A stretch of 64,000 nt of DNA, taken from positions 2,914,001-2,978,000 of the forward strand of contig OY970371.1 in NCBI GenBank assembly GCA_963718695.1, in the 5' to 3' direction. A program made the position numbers and the translations under genes. Every line of letters begins with the position of its first letter. Position 1 is the stretch's first letter. Positions 48,930 to 58,235 of the stretch are shown piece by piece. This DNA is from Manganitrophus sp963718695 (GTDB lineage: Bacteria; Nitrospirota; Nitrospiria; SBBL01; Manganitrophaceae). The notes below the pieces were generated by a model, which ran no database searches, was not told the origin of the DNA, and saw nothing but the letters and a program-made list of their open reading frames with translations.

Positions 48930-50123
48930 CTACCGTCCCCGCAACGACGGCCGCGGCACACGCGCAACGGGGGGCTCTTGAGGCTCCTCCGGCAGCCGCG
49001 GCGCCAGCGGGGTCAAAGCAGAAGGGGGCGCGCTCGACCGGCCGCGCAAGCGCGGCGCCAGCGGCGTCAAAGCAGTCCCTCCGGCCGGCGGAGCGAGCGG
49101 CGTCATGGCGGAAGGAGGCATCGACCGGATCGTCGGACGGCCGGTGGAACGAGACCCTCCGCGAAGAGTTCGGTCGTGGCGGCGCGGGGGAGGAGGCAAA
49201 TGGGGCGGATGAATGATCGGCGGCGGGAGGACGATCACCGGCGGACGGCGGTCATAAAAGGGTGGGAAGAGATCGAACCCCGCGCGATCGCGAAAAGGAT
49301 CGTGGAAGAAGCGGTCGGTAAAGTGGCGTTCGATGAGATGCCGTCGAAACGCAAACCGATGGCCGTTGAAATGAAGGTCCATCCGGGCGTCGTGAAGGAC
49401 GTAAAACCCGTGGCGCCAAGCGCCCGACCAATAAAATCCCTCATCCACCGGAACCCAAACATAATACGAGACGATCCGCGGCGGCGGGGGACTGATCAAC
49501 ACCAACGGCGGCGCGTCGAGGGTCGTGGAAGAGACCGACCGGTCGGCAAGATCGGCCTCGGAAGCCGCGGGGATGGAGACATTCAGCAGCGCCGCGGTGG
49601 TGTCAAAGGCGAGCAAGGCTTCTTCCGGCGCGATTTCGATCGATCCCCGTTGCGCCGCGGAGACGGTCAACGTCCGCAGACGGCTCACCAGCGCCGGCGT
49701 GACCGGGGCCTCCAGCTTCCATCGTCCCAGACGCGGGGTCACCCGAATCCGCGTCAGCAGCTCGGCCGGCCCCTCGGGGGTGGCGTCGTCCTCCAAGCCC
49801 AGTTCTCGGACCAGTTGCACGGCGAACTGACCTTGCGTGATTGGGCCCGCTTCGACCTCAGCCGCAGAAGGAGAGGTTTTGGAGGGCGGGGTTTCCGCTT
49901 TGGGTTCGGCCGGCAGGACTTGAGGCGCTTCCGCGGGGGGCGACGGCGGCAGATCGGGCCAGACGTTGGGGGTCACCCCGTCCGGCACCTTGTCCCGCCG
50001 GTCGGTCGCATGGAGCACCCCCTCCGCATCCCGCCAGGAGTAGAGCTCCGCGAACGCGGGAGCCGAAAAGAGGGTCAGCGACAGCACGGCTAAAATCAGC
50101 CGCATGAAAAAGAGATCAGTCAT
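48930..50123 (-). CDS. Exported DUF4124 protein with Pro/Arg-rich tail
   Basis: 397 residues from the ATG at 50123; the signal peptide RLILAVLSLTLFSAPAFA leads to ELYSWRDAEGVLHATDRRDK, the DUF4124 motif. The middle is Pro/Glu-rich, then a domain with YYVWVPVDEGFYWSGAW and His/Arg/Phe-rich HLIERHFTDRFFHDPFRDR. The last ~90 residues consist of Pro-rich segments with a repeated 'LTPLAP' unit (TALTPLAPRLRGR, SALTPLAPRLPEE). It is probably envelope-associated and basic; a cell-wall or polyanion contact is inference. Confidence 0.7.
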   Translation of the reverse strand: MTDLFFMRLILAVLSLTLFSAPAFAELYSWRDAEGVLHATDRRDKVPDGVTPNVWPDLPPSPPAEAPQVLPAEPKAETPPSKTSPSAAEVEAGPITQGQFAVQLVRELGLEDDATPEGPAELLTRIRVTPRLGRWKLEAPVTPALVSRLRTLTVSAAQRGSIEIAPEEALLAFDTTAALLNVSIPAASEADLADRSVSSTTLDAPPLVLISPPPPRIVSYYVWVPVDEGFYWSGAWRHGFYVLHDARMDLHFNGHRFAFRRHLIERHFTDRFFHDPFRDRAGFDLFPPFYDRRPPVIVLPPPIIHPPHLPPPPRRHDRTLRGGSRSTGRPTIRSMPPSAMTPLAPPAGGTALTPLAPRLRGRSSAPPSALTPLAPRLPEEPQEPPVARVPRPSLRGR

Positions 50124-50321
50124 AAAGTGATTATAGTCCTCAAAAAGAGGGGAATCAATCGTTACAGCGATGCAAGGAGGGCTTGTCCCATTCCAATGAT
50201 CCTCTTTTTCCCCTGAGCATTTTTTATCTAAGACAGGACCCGCGACCCGCTTCTTCAAACCCTTGACGCCATCCAATCCACTCTGGTATCGTGGCAAGCA
50301 ATCTTGTCTAGGGAGGAATCC

Positions 50322-50939
50322 ATGTCCGACATCTACCGCGAAGGGCACCGAAAATTACAAGCGCAGTTCGACACCCGCCGGATGGCCGACCGGCTCGATG
50401 AAGCCATTATCCGGGATTGCTTTGACGACGAAGACACCGCCTTCGTCCAAAGCCTCGACATGTTCTTTCTCGCCACGGTGGACGACCGGGGACATCCGAC
50501 CTGCTCTTACAAAGCGGGAGAGCCGGGATTCGTCCGTGTGGTCGATCCCCGCACGCTCGCCTTTCCCAACTACGACGGCAACGGGATGTACCTTTCGATG
50601 GGAAACATCGCCGCGACCCGGCAGGTCGGAATGCTCTTTATCGACTTCGAGAACCAGACCCGGATGCGGGTGCAAGGCGAGGCGACGATCGACGCGAACG
50701 ACCCGCTGATGGCCGACTATCCCGAAGCCCAGTTCATCGTCCGTGTGACGGCCCGCGAGGTTTTCCCCAACTGCCCCCGCTACATCCATCAGATGCACCG
50801 CGTGAAGCCCTCCGACTTCGTCCCGAAAGCCGGCTGCGAAACCCCCGTCCCCGGCTGGAAGACAAGAGAGTGGGTCAGCGACGTCCTCCCGGAAAACGAT
50901 CCGGCCCGCGATCCCTCCAAGAAAAAACAAGAATGCTAA
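50322..50939 (+). CDS. Pyridoxamine 5'-phosphate oxidase-family FMN-binding protein
   Basis: 205 residues after a GGGAGGAAT site. The split-barrel flavin fold is indicated by SLDMFFLATVDDRGHPTCSY, VVDPRTLAFPNYDGNGMYLS and MLFIDFENQTRMRVQGEATI. The Arg/Lys positions for FMN phosphate appear in the second stretch. The C-terminal half has YIHQMHRVKPSDFVP. Members of this subgroup are FMN or F420 enzymes of unassigned substrate, not the vitamin B6 enzyme itself. Confidence 0.8.
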   Translation: MSDIYREGHRKLQAQFDTRRMADRLDEAIIRDCFDDEDTAFVQSLDMFFLATVDDRGHPTCSYKAGEPGFVRVVDPRTLAFPNYDGNGMYLSMGNIAATRQVGMLFIDFENQTRMRVQGEATIDANDPLMADYPEAQFIVRVTAREVFPNCPRYIHQMHRVKPSDFVPKAGCETPVPGWKTREWVSDVLPENDPARDPSKKKQEC

Positions 50940-51046
50940 TGCCGCATTGAGGTATCAAAATTTGACTCTCACAAAACAGTTCACGTAAACTGAAAGGCGG
51001 GATGACTTCGTTTAACGGTGCGATTCGAAAGGAGAAACCACGACCC

Positions 51047-53632
51047 ATGCAGCCCCCCTTCCACTTCTCTAAGACGCCGGCCGGCCGGCGTTTGGTTTCC
51101 CCTTCTTTTTTCATCTCGAGTCTTCTGATCGGATTGTTGGCGCTTAGCGGTTGCGACGGCAATGGGGGGAGCGGCAATGGTCCTGCGCCGACGGGGACCG
51201 CCTCCGGCAAGCTGACCGTTCCGCCGGATAATACGGTGGAAGTGGAACCGAACGATGATATCCCCCAGGCGCAGCCTGTTTCAAACACCATGTCTCTCTC
51301 GGGAAGTGCAACGGAGTCGGACCTGGGATTTAGCCTCTCTATCCCCAATAATCCACAGCCGATCATCATCACAGTGTCCGACCTCTATCGGGTGGAAACA
51401 ACCGCTCCAATCCGAGTCACGATGAGTATCGCAGCCGAGAATACGGAGGCGAATGATTTAGACCTCTTTTTGATGGACGCAGACGGCACCCTTCCGACCG
51501 ACCCTGACGAACTTCCAAATCGTATCTCGGCCGGACTTGTCTCGACTGAAATCGTTGAGAGCACCGGTGCTGGAACTTTCTTCATCGGAGTTAATGTCTT
51601 TCAGGGACAGAGCGCCTATGTTCTCGATATCACCCCGATCGGCGGACTCTCTTCCAACGGCTTAGAACCGATCCCGGCAGGAGCAGAGTTTGTTCCGGGC
51701 GAAGTCTTTGTAAAGCTGAAGAAAGATGCGTCGGGCGCCCGTCGGAAGAGCAGCGGCTTTGCGGCGCGCCACGGGTTAACACCAAAACGGTCCCTCCCGG
51801 GAGAGGTCGAGTTAATGCAGGTGGTCCCTCCCTCTCCACCCTTACAAAAAGGGGAGCATTCAAAGGTTAAACCCGTGAACGGCAAGGCAAATGAGCTGAA
51901 AGCGTTGATGATCGATACCATCCGGCGATTGAGAAGAGACCCCGATGTGGTCTATGCCGAACCCAATTTTATCCGGAGACCTTTTGCCACCCCGAACGAC
52001 ACGCACTTTCCGAAGCAGTGGCATTATGAGTTGATCAACCTTCCTCAGGCATGGGACGTCACCGTCGGCAGCAATTCGATCACCGTGGCGGTCCTCGATA
52101 CCGGTGTATTAGTCGACCATCCGGACTTGGACGAAAGGTTAATCCCCGGCTTCGATTTTGTCGACAATGATGCCGACGCAGATGACGAGGGCGACGACCC
52201 CAGAGGAATCAGCAGCAGCTTTCATGGAACCCATGTCGCCGGAACCATCGGCGCCGAAACAAATACGACCGGGGTTGGTGTAGCGGGGGTGACCTGGCAG
52301 ACGCAGATCCTACCGCTTCGTGTTCTGGGTGCGGGGGGCGGAACTGATGACGATATTGCAGAGGCGATTCGTTATGCCGCCGGTATCGAAGACCCACAAC
52401 AACCTCGTCCGAAGCGGGCACATATCATTAATATGAGCCTCGGCGGTGAGGGCTTTAGCCAGACGATGCAAGATGCCATTACAGACGCTAGGGATGCCGA
52501 TGTGATCGTGGTAGCGGCGGCCGGGAACGAGAACACCAGCGCGCTCACCTCTCCCGCCGGTTTGGACGGGGTAATTTCTGTCTCCGCGGTCGATCTCAAC
52601 GCAAGGAAGGCCCCTTATTCCAACTTTGGATCGAAGGTCGATGTGGCGGCGCCGGGTGGGAACACGTCGGCCGATTTGAACGGCGACGACTTCGCCGATG
52701 GGGTCTTAAGCACGCTGGGGGATGATGACGGTGATTTCTTTTTTAGGTTCTACCAGGGAACCTCAATGGCCGCGCCACATGTTGCTGGGGTGCTGGCACT
52801 GATGTTGGCCGTGAACCCAAATTTAATACCGGCTGATATCGATCAACTTCTCGCCGGGAACCACCCGAACACAACCCAGCGGATTACACGGGATCTTGGG
52901 GCCACCGGCCGGGATGATTTATATGGCCATGGCCTGATCGATGCCGCTTTGGCGGTGCAAGCCGCAAGTGCAGTTCAAGGGGGTGGGACTCCGCCGACCA
53001 CTCCGATTCTCAGCCTGTCGACCACCTCACTTGATTTCAACAATTACATCAACACGCTCCAGATCAATATCACCAATGCTGGGATTGGAACACTGAACAT
53101 AACGGAGATCACGACGGTGACCTCCGATGGCGGCTCCTGGCTGACGGTCACCCCCACCTCCGGGACGGCGCCGTTGACGGTGAACGCCGCGGTCGATCGA
53201 ACGGGCCTTGCGGATGGAAACTACACTGCAACGATCACCATCAACACTGATGCCGGACAGGCCACGGTCACCGTGGAGATGACGGTCGGCGGGGAAACGC
53301 TGGGGAATGTCGGGACCGTCTTCGTTCTGGTGGTCGACGAAGCGTTCGAGACTGTGTCGGAGACCGCAACAAGCCGCGCGCAAAACTATGCCTTCACCCT
53401 TCCGGAAACGCCGGCCGGAACCTACACGATCGTGGCCGGGACCGACCGGGACGACGACGGCGCTATCTGCGACCTCGAAGACGCCTGCGGCTCTTTTCCG
53501 GAGCCGGTCACCGTGACGCCGGGAGAGGATCGGCCCGGCATCGAGATTCTGGTGGGAGATCTTGTCTCTCCCCAGCGCGCCAAGGGAACGCTCGGCGGGA
53601 CGCAAGGTAAAAAATTCAGGCGGCTCCAGTGA
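51047..53632 (+). CDS. Secreted lipoprotein subtilase (S8) with PPC and BACON-like domains
   Basis: 861 residues from the ATG at 51047 (AAAGGAG upstream; 51002 is an alternative). Lipobox LLALSGC near residue 33. Pre-peptidase C-terminal type domain at about 60-175, propeptide-like FVPGEVFVKLKKDASGARRK, catalytic Asp in VAVLDTGVLVDHPD, His in FHGTHVAGTIGAE, Asn in AAAGNENTSALTSP and Ser in GTSMAAPHVAGVLALM. A BACON-like beta-sandwich (LSLSTTSLDFNNYINTLQIN) and a terminal calcium-type segment (TDRDDDGAICDLED) follow. All catalytic residues are present; it is a surface protease. Confidence 0.93.
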   Translation: MQPPFHFSKTPAGRRLVSPSFFISSLLIGLLALSGCDGNGGSGNGPAPTGTASGKLTVPPDNTVEVEPNDDIPQAQPVSNTMSLSGSATESDLGFSLSIPNNPQPIIITVSDLYRVETTAPIRVTMSIAAENTEANDLDLFLMDADGTLPTDPDELPNRISAGLVSTEIVESTGAGTFFIGVNVFQGQSAYVLDITPIGGLSSNGLEPIPAGAEFVPGEVFVKLKKDASGARRKSSGFAARHGLTPKRSLPGEVELMQVVPPSPPLQKGEHSKVKPVNGKANELKALMIDTIRRLRRDPDVVYAEPNFIRRPFATPNDTHFPKQWHYELINLPQAWDVTVGSNSITVAVLDTGVLVDHPDLDERLIPGFDFVDNDADADDEGDDPRGISSSFHGTHVAGTIGAETNTTGVGVAGVTWQTQILPLRVLGAGGGTDDDIAEAIRYAAGIEDPQQPRPKRAHIINMSLGGEGFSQTMQDAITDARDADVIVVAAAGNENTSALTSPAGLDGVISVSAVDLNARKAPYSNFGSKVDVAAPGGNTSADLNGDDFADGVLSTLGDDDGDFFFRFYQGTSMAAPHVAGVLALMLAVNPNLIPADIDQLLAGNHPNTTQRITRDLGATGRDDLYGHGLIDAALAVQAASAVQGGGTPPTTPILSLSTTSLDFNNYINTLQINITNAGIGTLNITEITTVTSDGGSWLTVTPTSGTAPLTVNAAVDRTGLADGNYTATITINTDAGQATVTVEMTVGGETLGNVGTVFVLVVDEAFETVSETATSRAQNYAFTLPETPAGTYTIVAGTDRDDDGAICDLEDACGSFPEPVTVTPGEDRPGIEILVGDLVSPQRAKGTLGGTQGKKFRRLQ

Positions 53633-54129
53633 ACAGGAAGATCGGACAAGGCCGGGGACTTTTTTGGGCCGTTTGGGCGGTGATTTTTTCTTTCAGCGCT
53701 TGCGCCGCTTCCAAGGTGAACTACGCCGTCATCGATGAAGGGGCCCATTCCGGGAAGCAGTCCGCCTCTCTTCATTTCGAGGTCATCACCGAAGCAGCCC
53801 CATTCGAGAAGCTCTTTGCCGCGATCCACTCTGGACGCGTGCCGCCCCCCTCCCCGCCCAAGATCGATTTTGGAAAGTCGCTGGTCGTTTTTATCTCTCT
53901 GGGAGAGAAACCCTCGGCGGGATACCGGGTGAACGTCGAGGAAATCACCCGAGACGAGGAGACCCTGCGGGTGAAAATCAAGACGCAAGAGCCTCCCAAA
54001 GACCAATTCCAGGCGACCGTGATGACCCAACCCTATCTCCTGATCACAATAAAAAAAGAACCCGGCATCAAAAAAGTGGCGTTGATGGATGCCGACGGGA
54101 AAGCGATCGCGTCACGCCCCATCCCTTAA
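53629..54129 (+). CDS. PrcB-like lipoprotein, translationally coupled to the subtilase
   Basis: 166 residues starting with GTG at 53629, which overlaps the subtilase TGA (GTGA). Lipobox-like FSFSACAA. The domain FGKSLVVFISLGEKPSAGYR, VNVEEITRDEETLRVKIKTQ and PPKDQ...VMTQPYLLITIKK matches the PrcB C-terminal domain. PrcB of Treponema stabilises a subtilisin-like protease (dentilisin complex), so a chaperone or stabiliser of the upstream protease is a good inference. Confidence 0.85.
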   Translation: MNRKIGQGRGLFWAVWAVIFSFSACAASKVNYAVIDEGAHSGKQSASLHFEVITEAAPFEKLFAAIHSGRVPPPSPPKIDFGKSLVVFISLGEKPSAGYRVNVEEITRDEETLRVKIKTQEPPKDQFQATVMTQPYLLITIKKEPGIKKVALMDADGKAIASRPIP

Positions 54130-54433
54130 AGAATTCAATCGATCCCACGTTCTCGAAACATTTTCCTTGCGCAGCTCCTCCCCCCTGTGATACTCTGTGG
54201 GCAGTTTCATGAACCACGAGGCGGAATCCGCTTACATTATGATCCCTCCTCAAGAAGCGGGTTCATCCACCCCACCGATGGACTCTTACACTTCAAACGG
54301 TTCTTAAAACCAAGCAGAAAATAGCCGCCGCGGCGAGCCGTCTCTATATTTTAATTGAGGAGGAACGCCTCGCCGGGATTTTGCTTCCATGTGGGGGCCG
54401 TGGTCCCTTATGATTAATCAGGAGAAAAAAAGA
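54130..54433. other. 304-bp leader region of the DEAD-box gene
   Basis: Moderately AT-rich. A 33-codon open frame from 54209 (MNHEAESAYIMIPPQEAGSS) has no ribosome site and no known likeness. Long leaders are usual for cold-responsive DEAD-box genes, so regulation by RNA structure is possible but not shown. Confidence 0.3.
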
Positions 54434-55672
54434 ATGTCATTTGAAGAAATGGGGCTTGCCCCCGAAATCGTTCGCGCCGTGAAATCGAGAGGTTATGAGA
54501 TCCCCACACCGATTCAGATGCAGGCCATTCCGATCATTATGATGGGGAAAGACCTCACCGGCTGCGCGCAGACCGGCACCGGGAAAACGGCCGGGTTTAC
54601 CCTGCCGATCTTACACCGGCTGAGAGAAGGAAAATCGCCCTCGCTTCGGGCGCTGGTGCTGGTGCCGACGCGGGAGCTGGCGGCGCAGGTCGATGAAAGC
54701 ATCCGGACCTACGGACGCTTCCTTCGGCTGAAAAATGAAGTGGTCTTCGGCGGTGTCGGCATCCGCCCGCAGAAAGATGCCCTCCGGCGCGGGATCGATA
54801 TCCTCGTTGCCACCCCGGGACGGCTGCTCGATCACATGCGCCAGGGGACCGTCAACTTTAGAAATCTGGAAGTGCTGGTGCTGGATGAGGCCGACCGGAT
54901 GCTCGACATGGGATTTCTCCCCGATGTCCGGACGATCATCAAGGCCCTCCCGAAGCAGCGGCAGACCCTTTTCTTCTCGGCCACCCTTTCCGGAGAGGTG
55001 AAGAAGCTCGCCGATGAAATCTTACACAACCCCCAACGAATTGAAGTGGCCCCGCAGGGAACCCCCGCGGAAGGAATTCGCCAGGTCGTCTATCCGGTCG
55101 ATACGGGAAGAAAACGCGATCTGTTGGTTCATCTGATGGAGTTGGAGAAGATGAGCCAGGTGCTCGTCTTTACACGGACGAAACACCGCGCCAACGACAT
55201 CGCTTCTCATCTTACAAAAAAGGGAAAGAAAGTCGCCGCCCTTCACAGCGACAAGAGCCAGGGAGCCCGGACCCAAGCGCTGGAGCAATTTCGGCGCGGG
55301 GCGATTCAGATCCTTGTGGCGACCAACATCGCCGCGCGCGGACTGGATGTAAAGGGGATCACCCACGTGGTGAATTTTGAGCTGCCGGAGGCGCCGGAAG
55401 ATTATGTTCACCGGATCGGCCGGACCGCCCGCGCCCAAGGAACAGGCGATGCGATCTCGCTGATGGCCCCCGCGGAGCGGGGAAGCCTGCGCGACATCGA
55501 GCGTTTGATCGGGGCCAAAATCCCGCAGGTCCTGGTCGCCGGATTCGAAGCGAAAGAAACCTCGGCGGACAAATCGAAGCCCGCAGCAGCAAAGAAGCCG
55601 TTTTCATCTCACCGGAAGAAAGAGACCGGCTGGAAAGAAAACGGATTCAAAAAACGGACGAAGCGGTGGTAA
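54434..55672 (+). CDS. rhlE: DEAD-box RNA helicase (RhlE-like)
   Basis: 412 residues from the ATG at 54434, placed by AGGAG 9 bases upstream. Motifs in order: Q motif RGYEIPTPIQMQAIP, I AQTGTGKT, Ia PTRELAAQ, II DEADRMLD, III SAT, V TNIAARGLDVKG and VI HRIGRTARAQG. The C-terminus is Lys-rich (SHRKKETGWKENGFKKRTKR), the RhlE style of RNA-binding tail. It unwinds RNA in ribosome assembly or mRNA decay. It stands alone and is unbroken. Confidence 0.93.
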   Translation: MSFEEMGLAPEIVRAVKSRGYEIPTPIQMQAIPIIMMGKDLTGCAQTGTGKTAGFTLPILHRLREGKSPSLRALVLVPTRELAAQVDESIRTYGRFLRLKNEVVFGGVGIRPQKDALRRGIDILVATPGRLLDHMRQGTVNFRNLEVLVLDEADRMLDMGFLPDVRTIIKALPKQRQTLFFSATLSGEVKKLADEILHNPQRIEVAPQGTPAEGIRQVVYPVDTGRKRDLLVHLMELEKMSQVLVFTRTKHRANDIASHLTKKGKKVAALHSDKSQGARTQALEQFRRGAIQILVATNIAARGLDVKGITHVVNFELPEAPEDYVHRIGRTARAQGTGDAISLMAPAERGSLRDIERLIGAKIPQVLVAGFEAKETSADKSKPAAAKKPFSSHRKKETGWKENGFKKRTKRW

Positions 55673-55758
55673 GAAGCCGCACAGATGAATCGATCCTGGG
55701 AGATTAAAATATCACTTGATTTCCCCCGAAGATCGAGATAGAATGCGGGCTTTTTGAA

Positions 55759-55780
55759 GGGGCCGGGTCACACCGGCCCC
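55759..55780 (+). promoter_or_regulatory. Leader hairpin before the 58-residue gene
   Basis: GGGGCCGG (55759-55766) and CCGGCCCC (55773-55780) around a 6-base loop form a strong stem 26 bases before the start codon of the small gene at 55807. It lacks a T-run, so it is either a structured 5'-leader or a weak terminator for the helicase gene. Confidence 0.4.
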
Positions 55781-55806
55781 GAAACAACAGCAAGGAGACC
55801 AGAACC

Positions 55807-55983
55807 ATGTCAGTATTGATTCGAAAGTACAAACTCCCGAGCGGCCAGATGAAAGAGGACCGGATCACCGAAGAAGATCGGATCGAGCGCTATCTCGGGA
55901 TGTTCGACCGAAATGATTTAAAGCAGATTCAGGCAGGGCAAAAGGTGACGATCGATAAAGACGAGTGGCAGCTCCTCCCCTAA
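55807..55983 (+). CDS. 58-residue conserved-looking small protein
   Basis: ATG at 55807 after AAGGAGACC gives MSVLIRKYKLPSGQMKEDRI, ERYLGMFDRNDLKQIQAGQK and VTIDKDEWQLLP with TAA at 55981. The strong ribosome site, balanced composition and clean terminator downstream (56103) argue for a true gene. It is soluble, charged and probably a small alpha/beta fold. No family recognised. Confidence 0.7.
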   Translation: MSVLIRKYKLPSGQMKEDRITEEDRIERYLGMFDRNDLKQIQAGQKVTIDKDEWQLLP

Positions 55984-56102
55984 CGCCCTCTCTCTTTCAA
56001 CTTCTATTCACTCTCAAACGATCTCCGGCAGCGCTGATGAACGACACGCTCTCGAATGGATATGGCAACCGGATGTGGGCCTAGGAGTTAGGAGGAAGCG
56101 CA

Positions 56103-56136
56103 ACGGCCAGGGTGTAAACCCTGGCCGTTTTTATTT
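56103..56136 (+). terminator. Rho-independent terminator
   Basis: ACGGCCAGGG and CCCTGGCCGT form a perfect 10-base stem with a 6-base loop, followed by TTTTTATTTT. Functional on the plus strand, about 120 bases after the 58-residue gene. Confidence 0.85.
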
Positions 56137-56164
56137 TCAAAGCCGAAGCATTGAATGTCAATTA

Positions 56165-56225
56165 AGAACCTGGAACGGGGCGTTGCCCCCAACCTCCCCG
56201 CGGGGTGCGGGGAGGAACCCGGCTC
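56165..56225. repeat. Short GC-rich fragment resembling an end of the long inverted-repeat element
   Basis: GGAACGGGGCGTTGCCCCCA and then CCCCGCGGGGTGCGGGG resemble the outer ends (GGAATGGGGC...GCCCCAA...CCCCGCGGGG) of copies A-E. Too short and diverged to be certain. Confidence 0.35.
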
Positions 56226-56229
56226 TCAA

Positions 56230-57006
56230 CTATCCCGAAATCGACCGCACGCGATAATCCACATTATCCCGAACCCATTTCCACAACCGCTCCTGCCCCG
56301 CCGGATCGGCCATTTCCGGTTCCACCTGTTTGCTCCACCCCTTCATCACCTCCCCCTCCACCGCCCAGAGGCGGATCCGCTGCCGCGGGATCTGTTTCCT
56401 CCAGTGCTCCCCGACCTTCGGACTGGTATAGGCCAAGCGGATGGTCAGATTCCGCGAGAGGTATTCAAGCGGGCGTAAGTCGATCTTCTCATAGAGCGAC
56501 CCCGTTTGGCTTGCCGACATCGGCGCATCGGGAATGCCGTCGCTGATCAGCATCACAGTGATGGGGGCCAGCGTCAGGTTGCGCTCTTTGGCAATCCGCG
56601 CCACCTGCTGAAAGAAGGGATTGAAGTCGGTAAACGAATCCATCGGGACAAACCAGGCCCGGAGCTGCTCCTCGATCTCCGGGATGCTCTTTCCGGTAAA
56701 GTCATGGATCGGATGAAAGGCTTTCGGCTCGGCGCTGTCTTTTCCGCCGATGGAGCCGACAAAGAGCTCGCGCGGCGGGGCCAGCCCGCCCAGTTCGTTC
56801 AGATGCCCGTAAATATAATGGGCGAGAAAAGTCATGGCGTCATCATAATAACCCGACTGTTGAAACGAGCCGCTGACATCGACACCGATGAACAAAGCCT
56901 GCCTCGGCTTTCGCTCGGCGACCTGGGTGCTGCAAGCGGCCAGCACCGCCGTGAGGGCAATCATCCCCACCAAACGCTTCAAAATAGACTGACAAATGAT
57001 CTTCAT
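56230..57006 (-). CDS. VWA-like lipoprotein
   Basis: 258 residues. Lipobox VLAAC near residue 25. Domain with MIDAS start FIGVDVSGSFQQSGY (D-x-S-x-S) and later ITVMLISDGIPDAPMSASQT (Asp of the metal site), so a von Willebrand A fold with probably intact metal site. The last part (LWKWVRDNVDYRVRSISG) is a helix. It overlaps the membrane-protein gene upstream by 4 bases, suggesting both form one complex at the inner membrane. Confidence 0.8.
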   Translation of the reverse strand: MKIICQSILKRLVGMIALTAVLAACSTQVAERKPRQALFIGVDVSGSFQQSGYYDDAMTFLAHYIYGHLNELGGLAPPRELFVGSIGGKDSAEPKAFHPIHDFTGKSIPEIEEQLRAWFVPMDSFTDFNPFFQQVARIAKERNLTLAPITVMLISDGIPDAPMSASQTGSLYEKIDLRPLEYLSRNLTIRLAYTSPKVGEHWRKQIPRQRIRLWAVEGEVMKGWSKQVEPEMADPAGQERLWKWVRDNVDYRVRSISG

Positions 57007-58235
57007 CGTTCCACCCGCTTCGGTTGGAGATGCAGGGTAAAGATCTCCTTGGTTGCCATCACCTCTTTAAGCCCCTTCAACGGAAGGGTAAAGACCGGTC
57101 GCGAGGTCACCAGGATCAGCGCAAAGTTGAGCGCCGCCGCCATGACCTGAAGGACCGGGAGGGTCAGATACTCCAGCAGCTGATCGCTCTTCTCATGCAG
57201 CCAGCCGATCTCTCCCTTGAAATCCTGAACGGGGGCGCGCCACCAGAGAACGGCTTGCGCCGGCGTCGTCACCGCCACCCCCTGCTCCGGGGTGATCATC
57301 GGCCGGCGGGAGATAAAGGCGAGCAGCGGCGGGGTCCCGAACTGGCCGAAGAGAAACCAGGTCATTCCGCGGATGCCGGCCCACCCGAAGACCGCAAGTG
57401 AAAGGGTAAAGACGATCCCCAGCCGGAATTGCTCTCCGGTCTGCTGAGCGATCCACGGAGTGACCGCGTCGACCAGCTCACGGTAGAGAAACATCACCTC
57501 GAAGAACATCACAAAGATTTCCACCAGGACCATTTGGATGATAAATTTATACTCCCGCTTCTTCACCGCATCGACAAAGGCTTGAATGCAGGCGAAGCTC
57601 CCGAGAATAAGAAGCAGCAGAAAGAAATAGAGGACCACCCCCATCGACGGAGGCGCTTCGGCGCCGACGAGATCGGCCAAAACCTCCGAGACGGTCGGGG
57701 TGAGGGTATAGGTAAAGATCGTCGCCTCCAGCAGGGACCAAAAGATCAGCATGATAAATGCAATCCAGGGAACGCCCGGCTGGAAGTAACTCTGTGTCAT
57801 CTTTCCGGTCATGGTAAAAGGAAGAAGGAGAATCTGTTTGCAGCTCTCGACCAACAATTTGACCGCCAGCCGGGCCACCGCAAAAACCCACCCCAGGATC
57901 ACCCCCGCCACGCGGAAGAGCCCGATCCAATAGAGCCAGACCGCCCGGGCGGCATCCCACCAGGCCAGCAGCATCATGGAGATGAATTGGAGTCTTCCGG
58001 AGCGGAACGGAAGGGTGTAGAGCGACAGCTGCGTGCACCAGATCGCGGCGATCCAGAGCAGCAGGGGGAAGAGGAGCAGGACGACCTTGGCCACGAGGAT
58101 TCCATTCGAGGAAGACTCGAAGAAGAAATCGGCCAGCCACTGCTGCATCTGCGGAATCCACTCCAGAGGGCTGAGTAACATGATGACAAAATCCTGCCAC
58201 TCCATCGGAGTCATCTCAATCAATCGTTCAAACAT
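57003..58235 (-). CDS. Multi-pass membrane protein, partner of the VWA lipoprotein
   Basis: 410 residues with about seven hydrophobic segments (for example VLLLFPLLLWIAAIWC, WIGLFRVAGVILGWVFAVAR, IAFIMLIFWSLLEATIFTYT, VVLYFFLLLLILGSFACIQA). A good AGGAGG site precedes the ATG at 58235. The soluble end has PLKGLKEVMATKEIFTLHLQ. No recognisable transporter or enzyme motif. The ATGA-type overlap with the VWA gene makes a functional unit likely. Confidence 0.65.
   Translation of the reverse strand: MFERLIEMTPMEWQDFVIMLLSPLEWIPQMQQWLADFFFESSSNGILVAKVVLLLFPLLLWIAAIWCTQLSLYTLPFRSGRLQFISMMLLAWWDAARAVWLYWIGLFRVAGVILGWVFAVARLAVKLLVESCKQILLLPFTMTGKMTQSYFQPGVPWIAFIMLIFWSLLEATIFTYTLTPTVSEVLADLVGAEAPPSMGVVLYFFLLLLILGSFACIQAFVDAVKKREYKFIIQMVLVEIFVMFFEVMFLYRELVDAVTPWIAQQTGEQFRLGIVFTLSLAVFGWAGIRGMTWFLFGQFGTPPLLAFISRRPMITPEQGVAVTTPAQAVLWWRAPVQDFKGEIGWLHEKSDQLLEYLTLPVLQVMAAALNFALILVTSRPVFTLPLKGLKEVMATKEIFTLHLQPKRVER

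Noticed and set aside
49000..49200. GC-rich short repeats near 49 kb resembling another repeat element
   Set aside because: They encode the repeated LTPLAP segments of the DUF4124 protein in one open frame.
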